Shown here one piece after another: positions 39,034 through 46,678 of a DNA stretch of 64,000 nucleotides. Position 1 is the first letter of the stretch, and every line of letters starts with the position of its first letter. The stretch comes from Okeania sp. SIO3I5 (lineage in GTDB: Bacteria; Cyanobacteriota; Cyanobacteriia; Cyanobacteriales; Microcoleaceae). Under the pieces are notes generated by a model, which saw nothing but the letters and a program-made list of their open reading frames with translations, was not told the origin of the DNA and made no database searches. The position numbers and the translations under genes were made by a program. The stretch covers positions 66,693-130,692 of the forward strand of contig NZ_JAAHHT010000016.1 of assembly GCF_010672085.1 (NCBI RefSeq), read 5' to 3'.

Positions 39034-39436
39034 AACTATTTAACCTTTAACATGATAGTGACATTTAATTTTAATGTACTAAAAAACACCGCAGCATAAT
39101 GTAGATGTCACCCTTACATTATTTAGTATTTCTTTGATTTTGTCATGGTTTGTTATACTGATTTTTTAATATAATCTCATTTATATATCAGAATTTTATC
39201 GGAAACTTTTTTATTTATTATTGTTACTTAAGAGACAATATTGATTTCAATTCACACTCTCCACTTATTTAAATCAGCAAAATGGCGGATTTTTGAGTTT
39301 TTTTTTGGTGAAGAAGTTTCATAGTTTCAGATTATGGTAGGTGTTGACGTTTTCTAAGTTGATTAAATTTGAGCTTAACTCAGTTGATTTGTGGTCAAAA
39401 TACTACTATGGATATAATATTTTCCGCTATTGTACA
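39034..39436. other. intergenic region upstream of regulator copy 2
   Basis: AT-rich; expected to carry the promoter of the 37831-39033 gene. No specific sites were recognised. Confidence 0.35.
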
Positions 39437-39718
39437 TTACAAAATGATTAGTTTGTAGGTGGGTAGCACCCTCCATGTACATCCCCTATCACTAGATATA
39501 TCGGGTAGAACAGAATCTTCCTCATCAAAATCATCACTAATAGAAATACGATCGCGATCGCTACCAAATAAAGGAGGTTGTTTAGTCTGGGCTTGAGCAG
39601 ATATTAATTTTACCATTGGTTGGTGATTTTTAGTAATAATAATTTCTTTTCCTTCAGCAGCAATTTCTAACAATTGATTGATTTGCAATACAGCTTGATT
39701 AATATCTATAATTTCCAT
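39437..39718 (-). CDS. Phd/YefM-type antitoxin, orphan, altered tail
   Basis: 93 residues. The first 60 (MEIIDINQAVLQINQLLEIA, AEGKEIIITKNHQPMVKLIS) are a typical Phd/YefM DNA-binding fold. The tail continues to DEEDSVLPDISS, the usual toxin-neutralising segment. The last 18 residues (DRGCTWRVLPTYKLIIL) come from DNA resembling an intergenic repeat, so the native end is lost. No toxin gene follows within 400 bases. Upstream, the bases 39722-39742 match a piece of the RHH antitoxin gene (AGGCGATCGCTAGAGCAT), hinting at recombination. Confidence 0.75.
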   Translation of the reverse strand: MEIIDINQAVLQINQLLEIAAEGKEIIITKNHQPMVKLISAQAQTKQPPLFGSDRDRISISDDFDEEDSVLPDISSDRGCTWRVLPTYKLIIL

Positions 39719-39760
39719 AATGCTCTAGCGATCGCCTCTTAATTCAATATATATCTATTC

Positions 39761-40165
39761 CTAATTTATAAATAAATCATAGAAAAAAGAAACCGAAACA
39801 ATAACTGTTTTTGGTAATTCTCTCATCTCACTAAAATCTTTGTCTCCTGTAATCAAAAAATCTGCCTCACTTGCCATTGCTAAAGCGATAAACTTAGCAT
39901 CTTTAAGGTCTCTTTTAAAGTCAACCATAAGATTAACTTCAATTAATTTAGTAACTGTTTCAATCTTATCAAACCATTCTTGTCTTACCTCATTTGTTAA
40001 TTTTAATTTACGTCGATTTAACACTTCTTGATATTCTGCTAAAATCTCTTGAGAAACTATCCAATCCATATCATAACGATCGCTAATTAATTGGATAATC
40101 TCTCTAGATTTTCTACCTTTTAAAACCGCAGAAATTAAAACATTAGTATCAAGAATAATTCTCAT
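39761..40165 (-). CDS. PIN-domain toxin (VapC-like)
   Basis: 134 residues, PIN-fold endoribonuclease family. Acidic residues are seen in MRIILDTNVLISAVL, AEYQEVL, DAKFIALAMASEADFLITGD and KDFSEM. Such toxins cleave RNA and are held by a cognate antitoxin. The start codon overlaps the stop of the antitoxin gene at 40162-40165 (ATGA), so the pair forms a VapBC-type operon on the minus strand, antitoxin first. All key residues are present, so it is likely active. Confidence 0.88.
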   Translation of the reverse strand: MRIILDTNVLISAVLKGRKSREIIQLISDRYDMDWIVSQEILAEYQEVLNRRKLKLTNEVRQEWFDKIETVTKLIEVNLMVDFKRDLKDAKFIALAMASEADFLITGDKDFSEMRELPKTVIVSVSFFYDLFIN

Positions 40166-40530
40166 TCACCTCTCCGATAAGCTTCTATTTCGGCAGCAAT
40201 TTCCTCCTCAGTAATCTCTTTAATTCCCGGAATGGCTTGAGTTTTATCAAATAATTCTCGTAATTCTTGACTTAACCTTGCTCTTTCCGGATCGATCGGT
40301 TTATTCTTATTTTGTTCTCGTTCCTCTTGATATTTTTTAATCTTTTCCTTTAATAACTTTTTGGCAGATTCAGTGCCTTGAAAATAAGAAGGTAATTTAA
40401 TATCATCATCCTCTTCTTCTAACAACTGAAATGCTCTAGCGATCGCCTCTTGAGCTGTATTATATTTGCCAGTATTTAATAATTTTTCTAACAACTTTTC
40501 TTGTTCGGAGGTTAAAGTAATTTGTCTCAT
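40162..40530 (-). CDS. RHH/ParD-like antitoxin of the PIN toxin
   Basis: 122 residues. The N-terminus MRQITLTSEQEKLLEKLLNT, then GKYNTAQEAIARAFQLLEE, is a ribbon-helix-helix DNA-binding unit. The rest is a charged helical tail that should wrap the toxin (IKKYQEEREQNKNKPIDPER, LFDKTQAIPGIKEITEEEIA). It overlaps the toxin start by four bases. It is the intact reference for the damaged copies at 18683, 19431 and 40952. It is expected to autoregulate its operon. Confidence 0.85.
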   Translation of the reverse strand: MRQITLTSEQEKLLEKLLNTGKYNTAQEAIARAFQLLEEEDDDIKLPSYFQGTESAKKLLKEKIKKYQEEREQNKNKPIDPERARLSQELRELFDKTQAIPGIKEITEEEIAAEIEAYRRGE

Positions 40531-40577
40531 AACTCAGTCTTCTCCTGGATAAGCAATAATCATTTTCAACATATATC

Positions 40578-40955
40578 TATTCCTCATTTATAAATAAATC
40601 AGAGAACAAAGAAACCGAAACAATAATTGTTTTTGGTAATTCTCTCATCTCACTAAAATCTTTGTCTCCTGTAATCAAAAAATCTGCCTCACTTGCCATT
40701 GCTAAGGCGATAAATTTAGCATCTTTAGGATCTCTTTTAAAGTCAACCATAAGATTAACTTCAATTAACTTTGTACTATCTCTAATTAAGTTTAACCATT
40801 CTTCGATATAAAACTTAATTATATTCTGCTAAAATTTCCTCTGATACAATCCATTCATAATTAGAATTACTAGTAATAAAATTAATCGCTGTTTCTGGTT
40901 TCCCATCAGCAACAGCAGCAGACACTAAAATATTTGTGTCAATAATAACTCTCAT
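40578..40955 (-). pseudogene. PIN toxin copy, frameshifted and chimeric
   Basis: The first 45 codons read MRVIIDTNILVSAAVADGKP, then NYEWIVSEEILAEYN, and stop at TAA. The sequence resumes in another frame with EWLNLIRDSTKLIEVNLMVD, DPKDAKFIALAMASEADFLI and PKTIIVSVSLFSDLFINEE. The 3' half is almost identical to the intact toxin at 39761-40165, while the 5' half differs strongly, so it looks like a mosaic of two toxins. It is inactive. Confidence 0.8.
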
Positions 40956-41320
40956 TTTCTTTTTCTATAAGCTTGAATTTCCGCAGCAATTTCTTCATCA
41001 GTTAAAGGATTATCTGAGTGTAATGCTTGGGTTTATTCACATAATCGCTTAAATTCTGCTGCTAACCTTGCTTTCTCAGGATCTATCGGTTTATTCTTAT
41101 TTTATTCTCGTTCCTCTTGATATTTTTCAACCTTTTCTTTTAATAACTTTTTGGCAGATTCAGTGCCTTGAAAATAAGAAAGTAATTCAAGATAATCATC
41201 CTCTTCTTCTAATAATTGAAATGCTCTAGCGATCGCCTCTTGAGCTGTGTTATATTTGCCAGTATTTAATAATTTTTCTAACAATTTTTCTTGTTCAGAG
41301 GTTAAAGTAATTTGTCTCAT
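40952..41320 (-). pseudogene. RHH antitoxin copy with two nonsense codons
   Basis: Exactly the same 123-codon length as the intact antitoxin. Codon 73 is TAA where the intact copy has CAA (41102-41104), and codon 96 is TAA where it has AAA (41033-41035). It overlaps the damaged toxin copy by ATGA, as in the intact pair. This was a complete second cassette that has decayed on both sides. Confidence 0.85.
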
Positions 41321-41445
41321 TGCTCAGTCTTCTCCTAATTATTTAAAACCCACTTTATTTCTACCATAAATTGTCGTAACATTTTATCCTAATTGATAAC
41401 AGATACTAGAATATCATTGTTAGCTTCTAGAAATCTTACAATAAT

Positions 41446-41874
41446 TTAAGTTAACATGACTTCTGAAGGTGAATTGAGATGATTTTTAACGCTTTCTAAT
41501 AAAAGTTGATATAAAAAATGAGGTGTTTTTTGATTAGCTAATTCCAGACTATTTTGATAAAGTTTACAAGCAGATTCATCATTAATGATTCGATAGTGAA
41601 TAATCTTTGTCCATTCAGATGCAGTAATCATTAATTGAGGAATAACTTCAATAAAAACTTGTGTTTGTTTTTGTAGTTCAAAATCTTCTAAAAAATGAAC
41701 TAAACTAAACATAATTTCTGGATGTTGACAATTATCATCTAAGATAAGATGTAAGTCTTTTAAATTGTAATTATTAGGATGTTGAGCAATTTTTTCTAAA
41801 GTTTCCTCAAATATCTTGATTTCTTGAGGTGTTTTCATTAAACGATTTTCTTGTAAGATTTTGATTAAATTCAT
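41446..41874 (-). CDS. Imm30-like immunity protein
   Basis: 142 residues, all-helical, with FEETLEKIAQHPNNYNLKDL, LILDDNCQHPEIMFSLVHFL and EDF. This HEAT-like pattern with a conserved D..C.H.E.M.SLVH..EDF core fits the Imm30 family of polymorphic-toxin immunity proteins. Its ATG overlaps the stop of the toxin-domain gene by four bases (41871-41874), the usual toxin-then-immunity order. It should bind and block that toxin in the cytosol. Confidence 0.75.
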   Translation of the reverse strand: MNLIKILQENRLMKTPQEIKIFEETLEKIAQHPNNYNLKDLHLILDDNCQHPEIMFSLVHFLEDFELQKQTQVFIEVIPQLMITASEWTKIIHYRIINDESACKLYQNSLELANQKTPHFLYQLLLESVKNHLNSPSEVMLT

Positions 41875-42287
41875 AAGTTTATAACTCCTTTATCAAAAAA
41901 AGTTAACCAAGTTGTTTTATTAAGTTTAATAAGTTCTTGCAGAGCCTTTATAATATCTGTATTATATAATCCTTGAAGAAGATAAATAGAGCGGATATCC
42001 CAAACTTCTTGCGCTAAAGTTTGTCGAGGGGAAAGAGTTAAGTCTGGACTTTTACCATAAGATAAAGTTTGACGATGACGACCTCCTTTTCCAGGTGATA
42101 AATGTTCCATCATAATAGCAATTCCTTGATTAGTTGTGTAATCTTTGATTTTAGCTTTCATGTAAGCGTTGGATGGTATATGATGAGGCGTTAAATTATC
42201 TCCTCGACGACCCAATTTTAACAAGTCGCCGTACGTGCCGACTTTTCCTTCTCCTGGAAGTAGTTTAGATTGAATAATTTTGTCTCC
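41871..42287 (-). CDS. orphan polymorphic-toxin C-terminal nuclease-like domain
   Basis: The frame is open from 42287. It begins DKIIQSKLLPGEGKVGTYGD and continues LLKLGRRGDNLTPHHIPSNA, then MMEHLSPGKGGRHRQTLSYG. The GEGKVGTY..L...G.RGDN.TPHHIPS string is typical of polymorphic-toxin tips, and the His-rich PHHIPS plus GRHRQT pattern suggests an HNH/Endo VII-like nuclease. The large N-terminal secretion part is absent, and an in-frame TAA sits at 42288-42290. Possible starts are ATT 42278, five bases after AAGGAG, or TTG 42224. It is followed by the Imm30-like gene. It may be a displaced toxin tip kept as a recombination donor or a remnant. Confidence 0.7.
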   Translation of the reverse strand, partial: GDKIIQSKLLPGEGKVGTYGDLLKLGRRGDNLTPHHIPSNAYMKAKIKDYTTNQGIAIMMEHLSPGKGGRHRQTLSYGKSPDLTLSPRQTLAQEVWDIRSIYLLQGLYNTDIIKALQELIKLNKTTWLTFFDKGVINL

Positions 42288-42290
42288 TTA

Positions 42291-42410
42291 ATAGTTCTTT
42301 TGGGCGAGCAGTTGATGATAGAGAATTGACCAAAAAGTAAGCTTTTAAGTCTCCCCATTTTCAGGGGAGAAAAAAGAAAATTAAGTCCGACTCAAGAGTA
42401 TTAATAACAA
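42291..42410. other. short gap with C/G hairpin
   Basis: TCTCCCCATTTTCAGGGGAGA at 42352-42372 forms a perfect 8-bp stem and is a possible terminator for the DUF5615 gene or a repeat. Confidence 0.4.
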
Positions 42411-42794
42411 CTATTGAATAGGCAAATTGCGAACTCGGAAAGTATCATCACTTACGGAAATAATTACCCCTGCTAATAATTGATTTTGACATTGATTCAG
42501 AACATTTTCTAATTTAGCGTTAACATTATTAGATTTCTGATTTTTTAATCTAAAGATAATAACACTAGGAAAAGCATCCCCACTCCATGCTAGTAAATCT
42601 GTGAAATCTAAATCCATTGTCAATACAATTCGTTCCTCAGTTATAGCTTTAGCTAAGATATTTTCATCTGCCAATCTTTGTAACCCTTGTTCTCTTAAAT
42701 GAACAATATCATAGCCTTGATTTCGGAGCCATTCTACAGTTCTTTGAGAAATACCCATATCTCCTAGAAATTTTATTTTATTTATTTTATTCAT
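42411..42794 (-). CDS. DUF5615 PIN-like toxin candidate
   Basis: 127 residues from ATG 42794. The frame can be opened to TTG 42821, but ATG fits the family better. IKFLGDMGISQRTVEWLRNQ, GYDIVHLREQGLQRLADENI and TMDLDFTDLLAWSG carry the conserved acidic residues of the Mut7-C/PIN-like DUF5615 fold. Members pair with DUF433 antitoxins. That partner is at 43229-43492, separated by a 400-base stretch instead of the usual contact. Confidence 0.8.
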   Translation of the reverse strand: MNKINKIKFLGDMGISQRTVEWLRNQGYDIVHLREQGLQRLADENILAKAITEERIVLTMDLDFTDLLAWSGDAFPSVIIFRLKNQKSNNVNAKLENVLNQCQNQLLAGVIISVSDDTFRVRNLPIQ

Positions 42795-42821
42795 TTGAAT
42801 TTTTACTATACAACTATACAA

Positions 42822-43228
42822 TTGTAATTCAAACCTCTAAAACCTCTAAAACCTCTATCAATCATAGATGAGGGTAATCGCCAGCTTGTAATATAGTCAT
42901 GTAAAATCTAAGATTTTTGAATAGAAAGTAGATGAGGATAAGTTATATGATGCTCTTAAAGTGGGGTGTACTTTAGAGAGTATAAAATACGTTTTTTCCC
43001 AGATAACTCAACCAGCTACCTTACAACAAAAAGGGTTATGTTTATTAGACATTTCTTTAATTTTTACCCAGTAAATCTGGGTAGATAACTTCGATGTATC
43101 TCTTCTAAAGCACACATTCTTATATTTTTTCAAGGGGAAGGTTCAGTAATATCATGTTTGGATAATCAGCGATACAAAACCTTTTCCCTTTAAACCAATA
43201 TTCCCTTCTGCCTTTCTTCCTCCAAAGT
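42822..43228. other. insertion-like gap between DUF433 and DUF5615 genes
   Basis: Contains ATATCATGTTTGGATAATCA near 43152, a left end of the ATATCATGTCCGG family, and CTCTAAAAC repeats near 42832-42856. No gene is recognised. Confidence 0.5.
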
Positions 43229-43492
43229 TTAACTATTAAACTGGACAGGATATAACTCCTGCTTTTTTTCAATAGGAATAACTCTTTCTTCAGCTAACCA
43301 GGCAGCATAAAATAAACATTGTTTAATATCCTCTAATTCTAAATCAGGATATTCCTCTAAAATTTCCTGATTAGGTTCCCCATTAGCAACTAAATTCAGA
43401 ATTAAAGAAACAGGTATTCTCATTCCTCGAATACAAGCTTTTCCGGTCATGATTTTCGGGTCAAAAGTAATTCTATCTAAATGTTTTAACAT
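43229..43492 (-). CDS. DUF433 antitoxin-like protein
   Basis: 87 residues. DRITFDPKIMTGKACIRGMR, IPVSLILNLVANGEPNQEIL and EEYPDLELEDIKQCLFYAAW form the helix-turn-helix DUF433 fold, a VapB-like antitoxin of DUF5615 toxins. It is transcribed towards its likely toxin at 42411-42794. Confidence 0.88.
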   Translation of the reverse strand: MLKHLDRITFDPKIMTGKACIRGMRIPVSLILNLVANGEPNQEILEEYPDLELEDIKQCLFYAAWLAEERVIPIEKKQELYPVQFNS

Positions 43493-43525
43493 GATTCTAT
43501 TTTCTTTTTTTGCAAATGATAAACC

Positions 43526-43556
43526 AGTAGAGACGTTGCATACAACGTCCCTACCT
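43526..43556. repeat. GTAGAGACGTTGCAT palindrome
   Basis: GTAGAGACGTTG-CATA-CAACGTCCCTAC is a worn version of the central palindrome of the 105-bp MITE, without its arms. It may act as a hairpin between glmS and the DUF433 gene. Confidence 0.6.
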
Positions 43557-43620
43557 TTGTCGTTATTTTAACATGAAAATACTGATAACGGATAACTGAT
43601 AACTGTTCACTGAAAAAACC

Positions 43621-45522
43621 CTACTCTACAGTCACCGACTTCGCCAAATTCCGTGGTTGATCCACATCCAAACCACGATGAGCAGCAATATGATACGCCA
43701 ATAACTGCAAAGGAATAACAGTCAACATCGGTGACAACAACTCATCCACTGCTGGCACCGCTAACACATTATCAAACACATCCGCTTCTGTACTTTCAGG
43801 AGTCACCCCAATTAACTGCGCATCCCTCGCTTTAGCTTCCTGAGCATTAGAAAGCACCTTCTCATAAACTAAACCAGGCATGGCGATCGCTACCACAGGC
43901 ACCTTATCATCCAACAAAGCGATCGGACCATGTTTCATCTCACCTGCGGGATATCCCTCGGCATGAATATAACTAATTTCCTTCAATTTCAAAGCACCTT
44001 CTAAGGCAATTGGATAATTAATTCCTCTGCCTATAAAAATAAAATCTTGAGTGTCATTAAAATGGTGAGCAAAATCTTCAATTTGACTATCTTGAGCTTC
44101 TAACATCTGTTCCATTTGTGCCGGAATTTTTTGTAAACCATTAATAATTTTTGCGATTCTTTCCCCAGATAAATATTGTCGTTGCCATGCTAAATCTATG
44201 GCTAAAAAATAAAACGCCATTACCTGTGCCACAAATGTTTTAGTCGCAGCAACTCCAATTTCAAGACCTGCTCGAATATCAATAATTTGATTAACTAAAT
44301 TAGCAATAGAACTTTCCGCACGATTAGTAATTCCTAATAATCTTGCGTTAAATTCAGCCGTTTTATCTGAACGACGCTGTTGTTCCATTCCTAAAGCTGC
44401 TAAAGTATCAGCCGTTTCTCCAGACTGAGTAACACCAATCAAAAGAGTATTTTTTCTCAGAGGAGAAGGAGCATAACGAGCTTCCGAAGCATAATTTACT
44501 CTAGTCGAAATTCCTGCTAATTGTTCTAATAAATACTTGCCAATTAAACTAGCGTGCCAACTCGTACCACAGGCAAAAATTTCCACCTGTTCCAAATTTT
44601 CATATAAAGATGGCGACAACTTTAAATTAGTGGGAGAAACCTGATTATTTTTCACATCCCAATCACTATTAATATAAGCTTCCAAACAACCCCTAACAAC
44701 ACCTGGTTGCTCATGTATTTCCTTGAGCATAAAATGTTTGAAAATGTGTTTCTCAACCAAAGTCGGACTCCAGTTAAGAATGCGAGGAAGTTTATTGAGG
44801 CGATCGCCATCAAAATTATAAACCTCCACTCCTAGAGGAGTTAAACGCGCCATTTCCCCATTTTCCAAACTGACAACAACTTGAGTATGAGAAACAAGAG
44901 CAGGAGTATCAGAAGCACAGAAAAATTCCCCCTGTCCTAAACCAATAGATATAGGTGCCTGCTGTCTAGCAACAATAATTTCATTGGGATAGTCGGCACA
45001 AACAACAGCGATCGCAAATGCCCCATCCAATTTCTGCACAGTCTGACGCACTGCCTCCAAAAAAATTTCTCTGTTCCCCGTTCCCGGTTTTCCGTTTTCA
45101 GCAAAATTAGACAAAAATTCTGCTATCAAGTGGGGAATAACTTCCGTATCAGTCTCAGAAACAAATTTGTGCCCCCGACTTTGCAATTCTTTGCGTAACT
45201 CTCGATAATTTTCGACAATTCCATTTTGCACCACTGCCACTCGCCCGGTATCATCGGTATGGGGATGAGCATTATATTCTTCGGGTTTGCCATGAGTTGC
45301 CCAACGAGTATGGCCAATACCAACATTAGCTGGCATTTCCACTTCTACCAATTTTTCCCGTAGGTTGCACAATTTACCCTTAGCACGAACAGACTTAATT
45401 TGACCATCACAAATAGTGGCCAATCCCGCCGAATCATAACCCCGATATTCTAGTTTTTCTAGTCCCGACAGTAAAATTTCTGTAGCTGACTGGGTGCCAA
45501 CATAACCAACAATTCCACACAT
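43621..45522 (-). CDS. glmS: glutamine-fructose-6-phosphate aminotransferase
   Basis: 633 residues. It makes glucosamine-6-phosphate for peptidoglycan. MCGIVGYVG exposes the N-terminal nucleophile Cys after Met removal. The glutaminase domain covers about 1-245 (GIGHTRWATHGKP, AVVQNGIVENY). Two SIS sugar-isomerase domains follow, with ACGTSWHASL and GVTQSGETADT, and the C-terminus ends DQPRNLAKSVTVE. Residues around NFAENGKPGTGNREIFLEAV include a short insertion encoded by GGGAACG/GGGAACA heptamers, probably an STRR inside the gene. No glmS ribozyme was seen. Confidence 0.97.
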   Translation of the reverse strand: MCGIVGYVGTQSATEILLSGLEKLEYRGYDSAGLATICDGQIKSVRAKGKLCNLREKLVEVEMPANVGIGHTRWATHGKPEEYNAHPHTDDTGRVAVVQNGIVENYRELRKELQSRGHKFVSETDTEVIPHLIAEFLSNFAENGKPGTGNREIFLEAVRQTVQKLDGAFAIAVVCADYPNEIIVARQQAPISIGLGQGEFFCASDTPALVSHTQVVVSLENGEMARLTPLGVEVYNFDGDRLNKLPRILNWSPTLVEKHIFKHFMLKEIHEQPGVVRGCLEAYINSDWDVKNNQVSPTNLKLSPSLYENLEQVEIFACGTSWHASLIGKYLLEQLAGISTRVNYASEARYAPSPLRKNTLLIGVTQSGETADTLAALGMEQQRRSDKTAEFNARLLGITNRAESSIANLVNQIIDIRAGLEIGVAATKTFVAQVMAFYFLAIDLAWQRQYLSGERIAKIINGLQKIPAQMEQMLEAQDSQIEDFAHHFNDTQDFIFIGRGINYPIALEGALKLKEISYIHAEGYPAGEMKHGPIALLDDKVPVVAIAMPGLVYEKVLSNAQEAKARDAQLIGVTPESTEADVFDNVLAVPAVDELLSPMLTVIPLQLLAYHIAAHRGLDVDQPRNLAKSVTVE

Positions 45523-45725
45523 TTAATTTTTTATTCTCACTAGCTTTGACTATATATAATACTGACTCAAAGTTAGTTATCCCGTAGGAGAATAAGGTTT
45601 TTCTTTGTCGTAGCAATTGCAGGTTTTGTTAGGACATTCTCAAATTATCCGATCTGAGTAAAGCTGGAAATTACATAATATCCGCTTGAATACTTAATTA
45701 TTCTTAACTCATCTAACTGACATTT
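45523..45725. other. upstream region of glmS
   Basis: Should contain the glmS promoter on the minus strand. No clear -10/-35 or riboswitch was recognised. Confidence 0.35.
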
Positions 45726-45830
45726 TACAGCAGTTTTCATTTCGGTAGACCACAGTAGGGACGTTCCATGGAACGTCCCTACGGGGTTTTGCTTGTGATG
45801 ATGTGGTTCATCAATCTGAAAAGCGCTGTA
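45726..45830. repeat. 105-bp palindromic MITE, best-preserved copy
   Basis: TACAGCAGTTTTCATTTCGG and CTGAAAAGCGCTGTA at the ends, GGTAGACCACAGTAGG and TGATGTGGTTCATC inside, and a perfect central palindrome around GACGTTCCATGGAACGTC. Confidence 0.8.
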
Positions 45831-45848
45831 ATGTTATTGAAATTGAAA

Positions 45849-45996
45849 TATAGCATTTCTCAGTAAGCGTGAGGTAGACGGTGCAGGAGATCCCCCCACT
45901 ACCCCCCTTGACAAAGGGGGGAACCGGAAGTCCCCCTTTTTAAGGGGGATTTAGGGGGATCGTTCATGTACCTCACCAGTGTGAAAACTGCTATAT
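45849..45996. repeat. TATAGCATTTCTCA MITE, copy 2
   Basis: 148 bp with ends TATAGCATTTCTCAGTAAGC and GTGTGAAAACTGCTATA, and paired C-run/G-run hairpins inside. It lies immediately before the promoter candidate of the repeat-peptide gene. Confidence 0.7.
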
Positions 45997-46000
45997 TATC

Positions 46001-46028
46001 TTGACAAAAAAACAAAATAGAGTAGTAT
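46001..46028 (+). promoter_or_regulatory. possible sigma-70-type promoter of the repeat-peptide gene
   Basis: TTGACA at 46001-46006 and TAGTAT at 46023-46028, 16 bases apart; TATAAC at 46026 is an alternative -10. It would give a leader of about 150 bases before ATG 46186. Confidence 0.35.
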
Positions 46029-46185
46029 AACCACATAAATGCTCTTTCTAAAATCAGATTGATGAGTAATTCGCCGAAGGTTTTAGTAGAAGCACCAAGT
46101 GAACATCAATATGTCACTTTATGACTTTGTGTCGGTTTTTTCAAGTCACAATCTCAAACTCGAATATTCTAGACGGAGTTAAAAA

Positions 46186-46440
46186 ATGGTCACAGTATCA
46201 GTCTTGGATAAGCTCACCCCATTCCTAGGGGATGATTTGGAAATTCCCGGTCCCCCAGGCCCACCTGCACCAGTAGAGGGTCATTTGGAAATTCCCGGTC
46301 CTCCAGGTCCTCCTGCACCAGTAGAGGGTCATTTGGAAATTCCCGGTCCTCCTGCACCAGTAGAGGGTAATTTGGAAATTTCAGGTCCTCCAGGCCCACC
46401 TGCACCAGTAGGAAATTATCAATCTGGTAGCGATCGCTAA
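46186..46440 (+). CDS. proline/glycine-rich tandem-repeat peptide
   Basis: 84 residues with a good ribosome site (GGAG about eight bases before ATG). A 16-residue leader (MVTVSVLDKLTPFLGD) is followed by four repeats of 16 residues (DLEIPGPPGPPAPVEG), at 46234, 46282, 46330 and 46369. The third lacks one GPP triplet (9 bp). The last is diverged (NLEISGPPGPPAPVG) and the end is NYQSGSDR. There is no signal peptide or transmembrane segment. The GPPGPP blocks are collagen-like. I know no named family. Its position before two prolyl-hydroxylase-like genes suggests it is their substrate or a peptide-natural-product precursor; this is inference. Confidence 0.72.
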   Translation: MVTVSVLDKLTPFLGDDLEIPGPPGPPAPVEGHLEIPGPPGPPAPVEGHLEIPGPPAPVEGNLEISGPPGPPAPVGNYQSGSDR

Positions 46441-46451
46441 AATTTATTGAA

Positions 46452-46566
46452 GTATTGCTGATTTTAGGGATAAAGTTGCTAGAACTGGTAAATTTAAGCG
46501 GGTTGTAAATTATCTCAACGTTGCTTGAAGACCAGCGCTTTAGATATAATTCCCTAATTCAGCAAC
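46452..46566. repeat. GGCGTTGCTGA-family MITE, worn copy
   Basis: Left GTATTGCTGATTTTAGGGA, right TCCCTAATTCAGCAAC, at the ends of a stretch of about 115 bp. It is the same family as 19615-19726. It lies between the repeat peptide and the first oxygenase. Confidence 0.65.
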
Positions 46567-46678
46567 GGCGGATTTTTGAATTGAAAACATTACATATCTA
46601 AGACGTTATAGTTTTAATTTAGTAAATTAGAGTATCTTGGCGTAAAAGCTGGTTGATTAATTTTATAAGAAGTATAGA

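Noticed and set aside
43493..45725. glmS ribozyme or riboswitch
   Set aside because: No conserved core was visible in the leader, and such ribozymes are not expected in cyanobacteria.
46214..46405. Minus-strand ORF with LLVQED/REFPNDP repeats opposite the repeat peptide
   Set aside because: Its repeats are simply the reverse strand of the 48-bp coding repeats; the plus frame has a ribosome site and a sensible composition.
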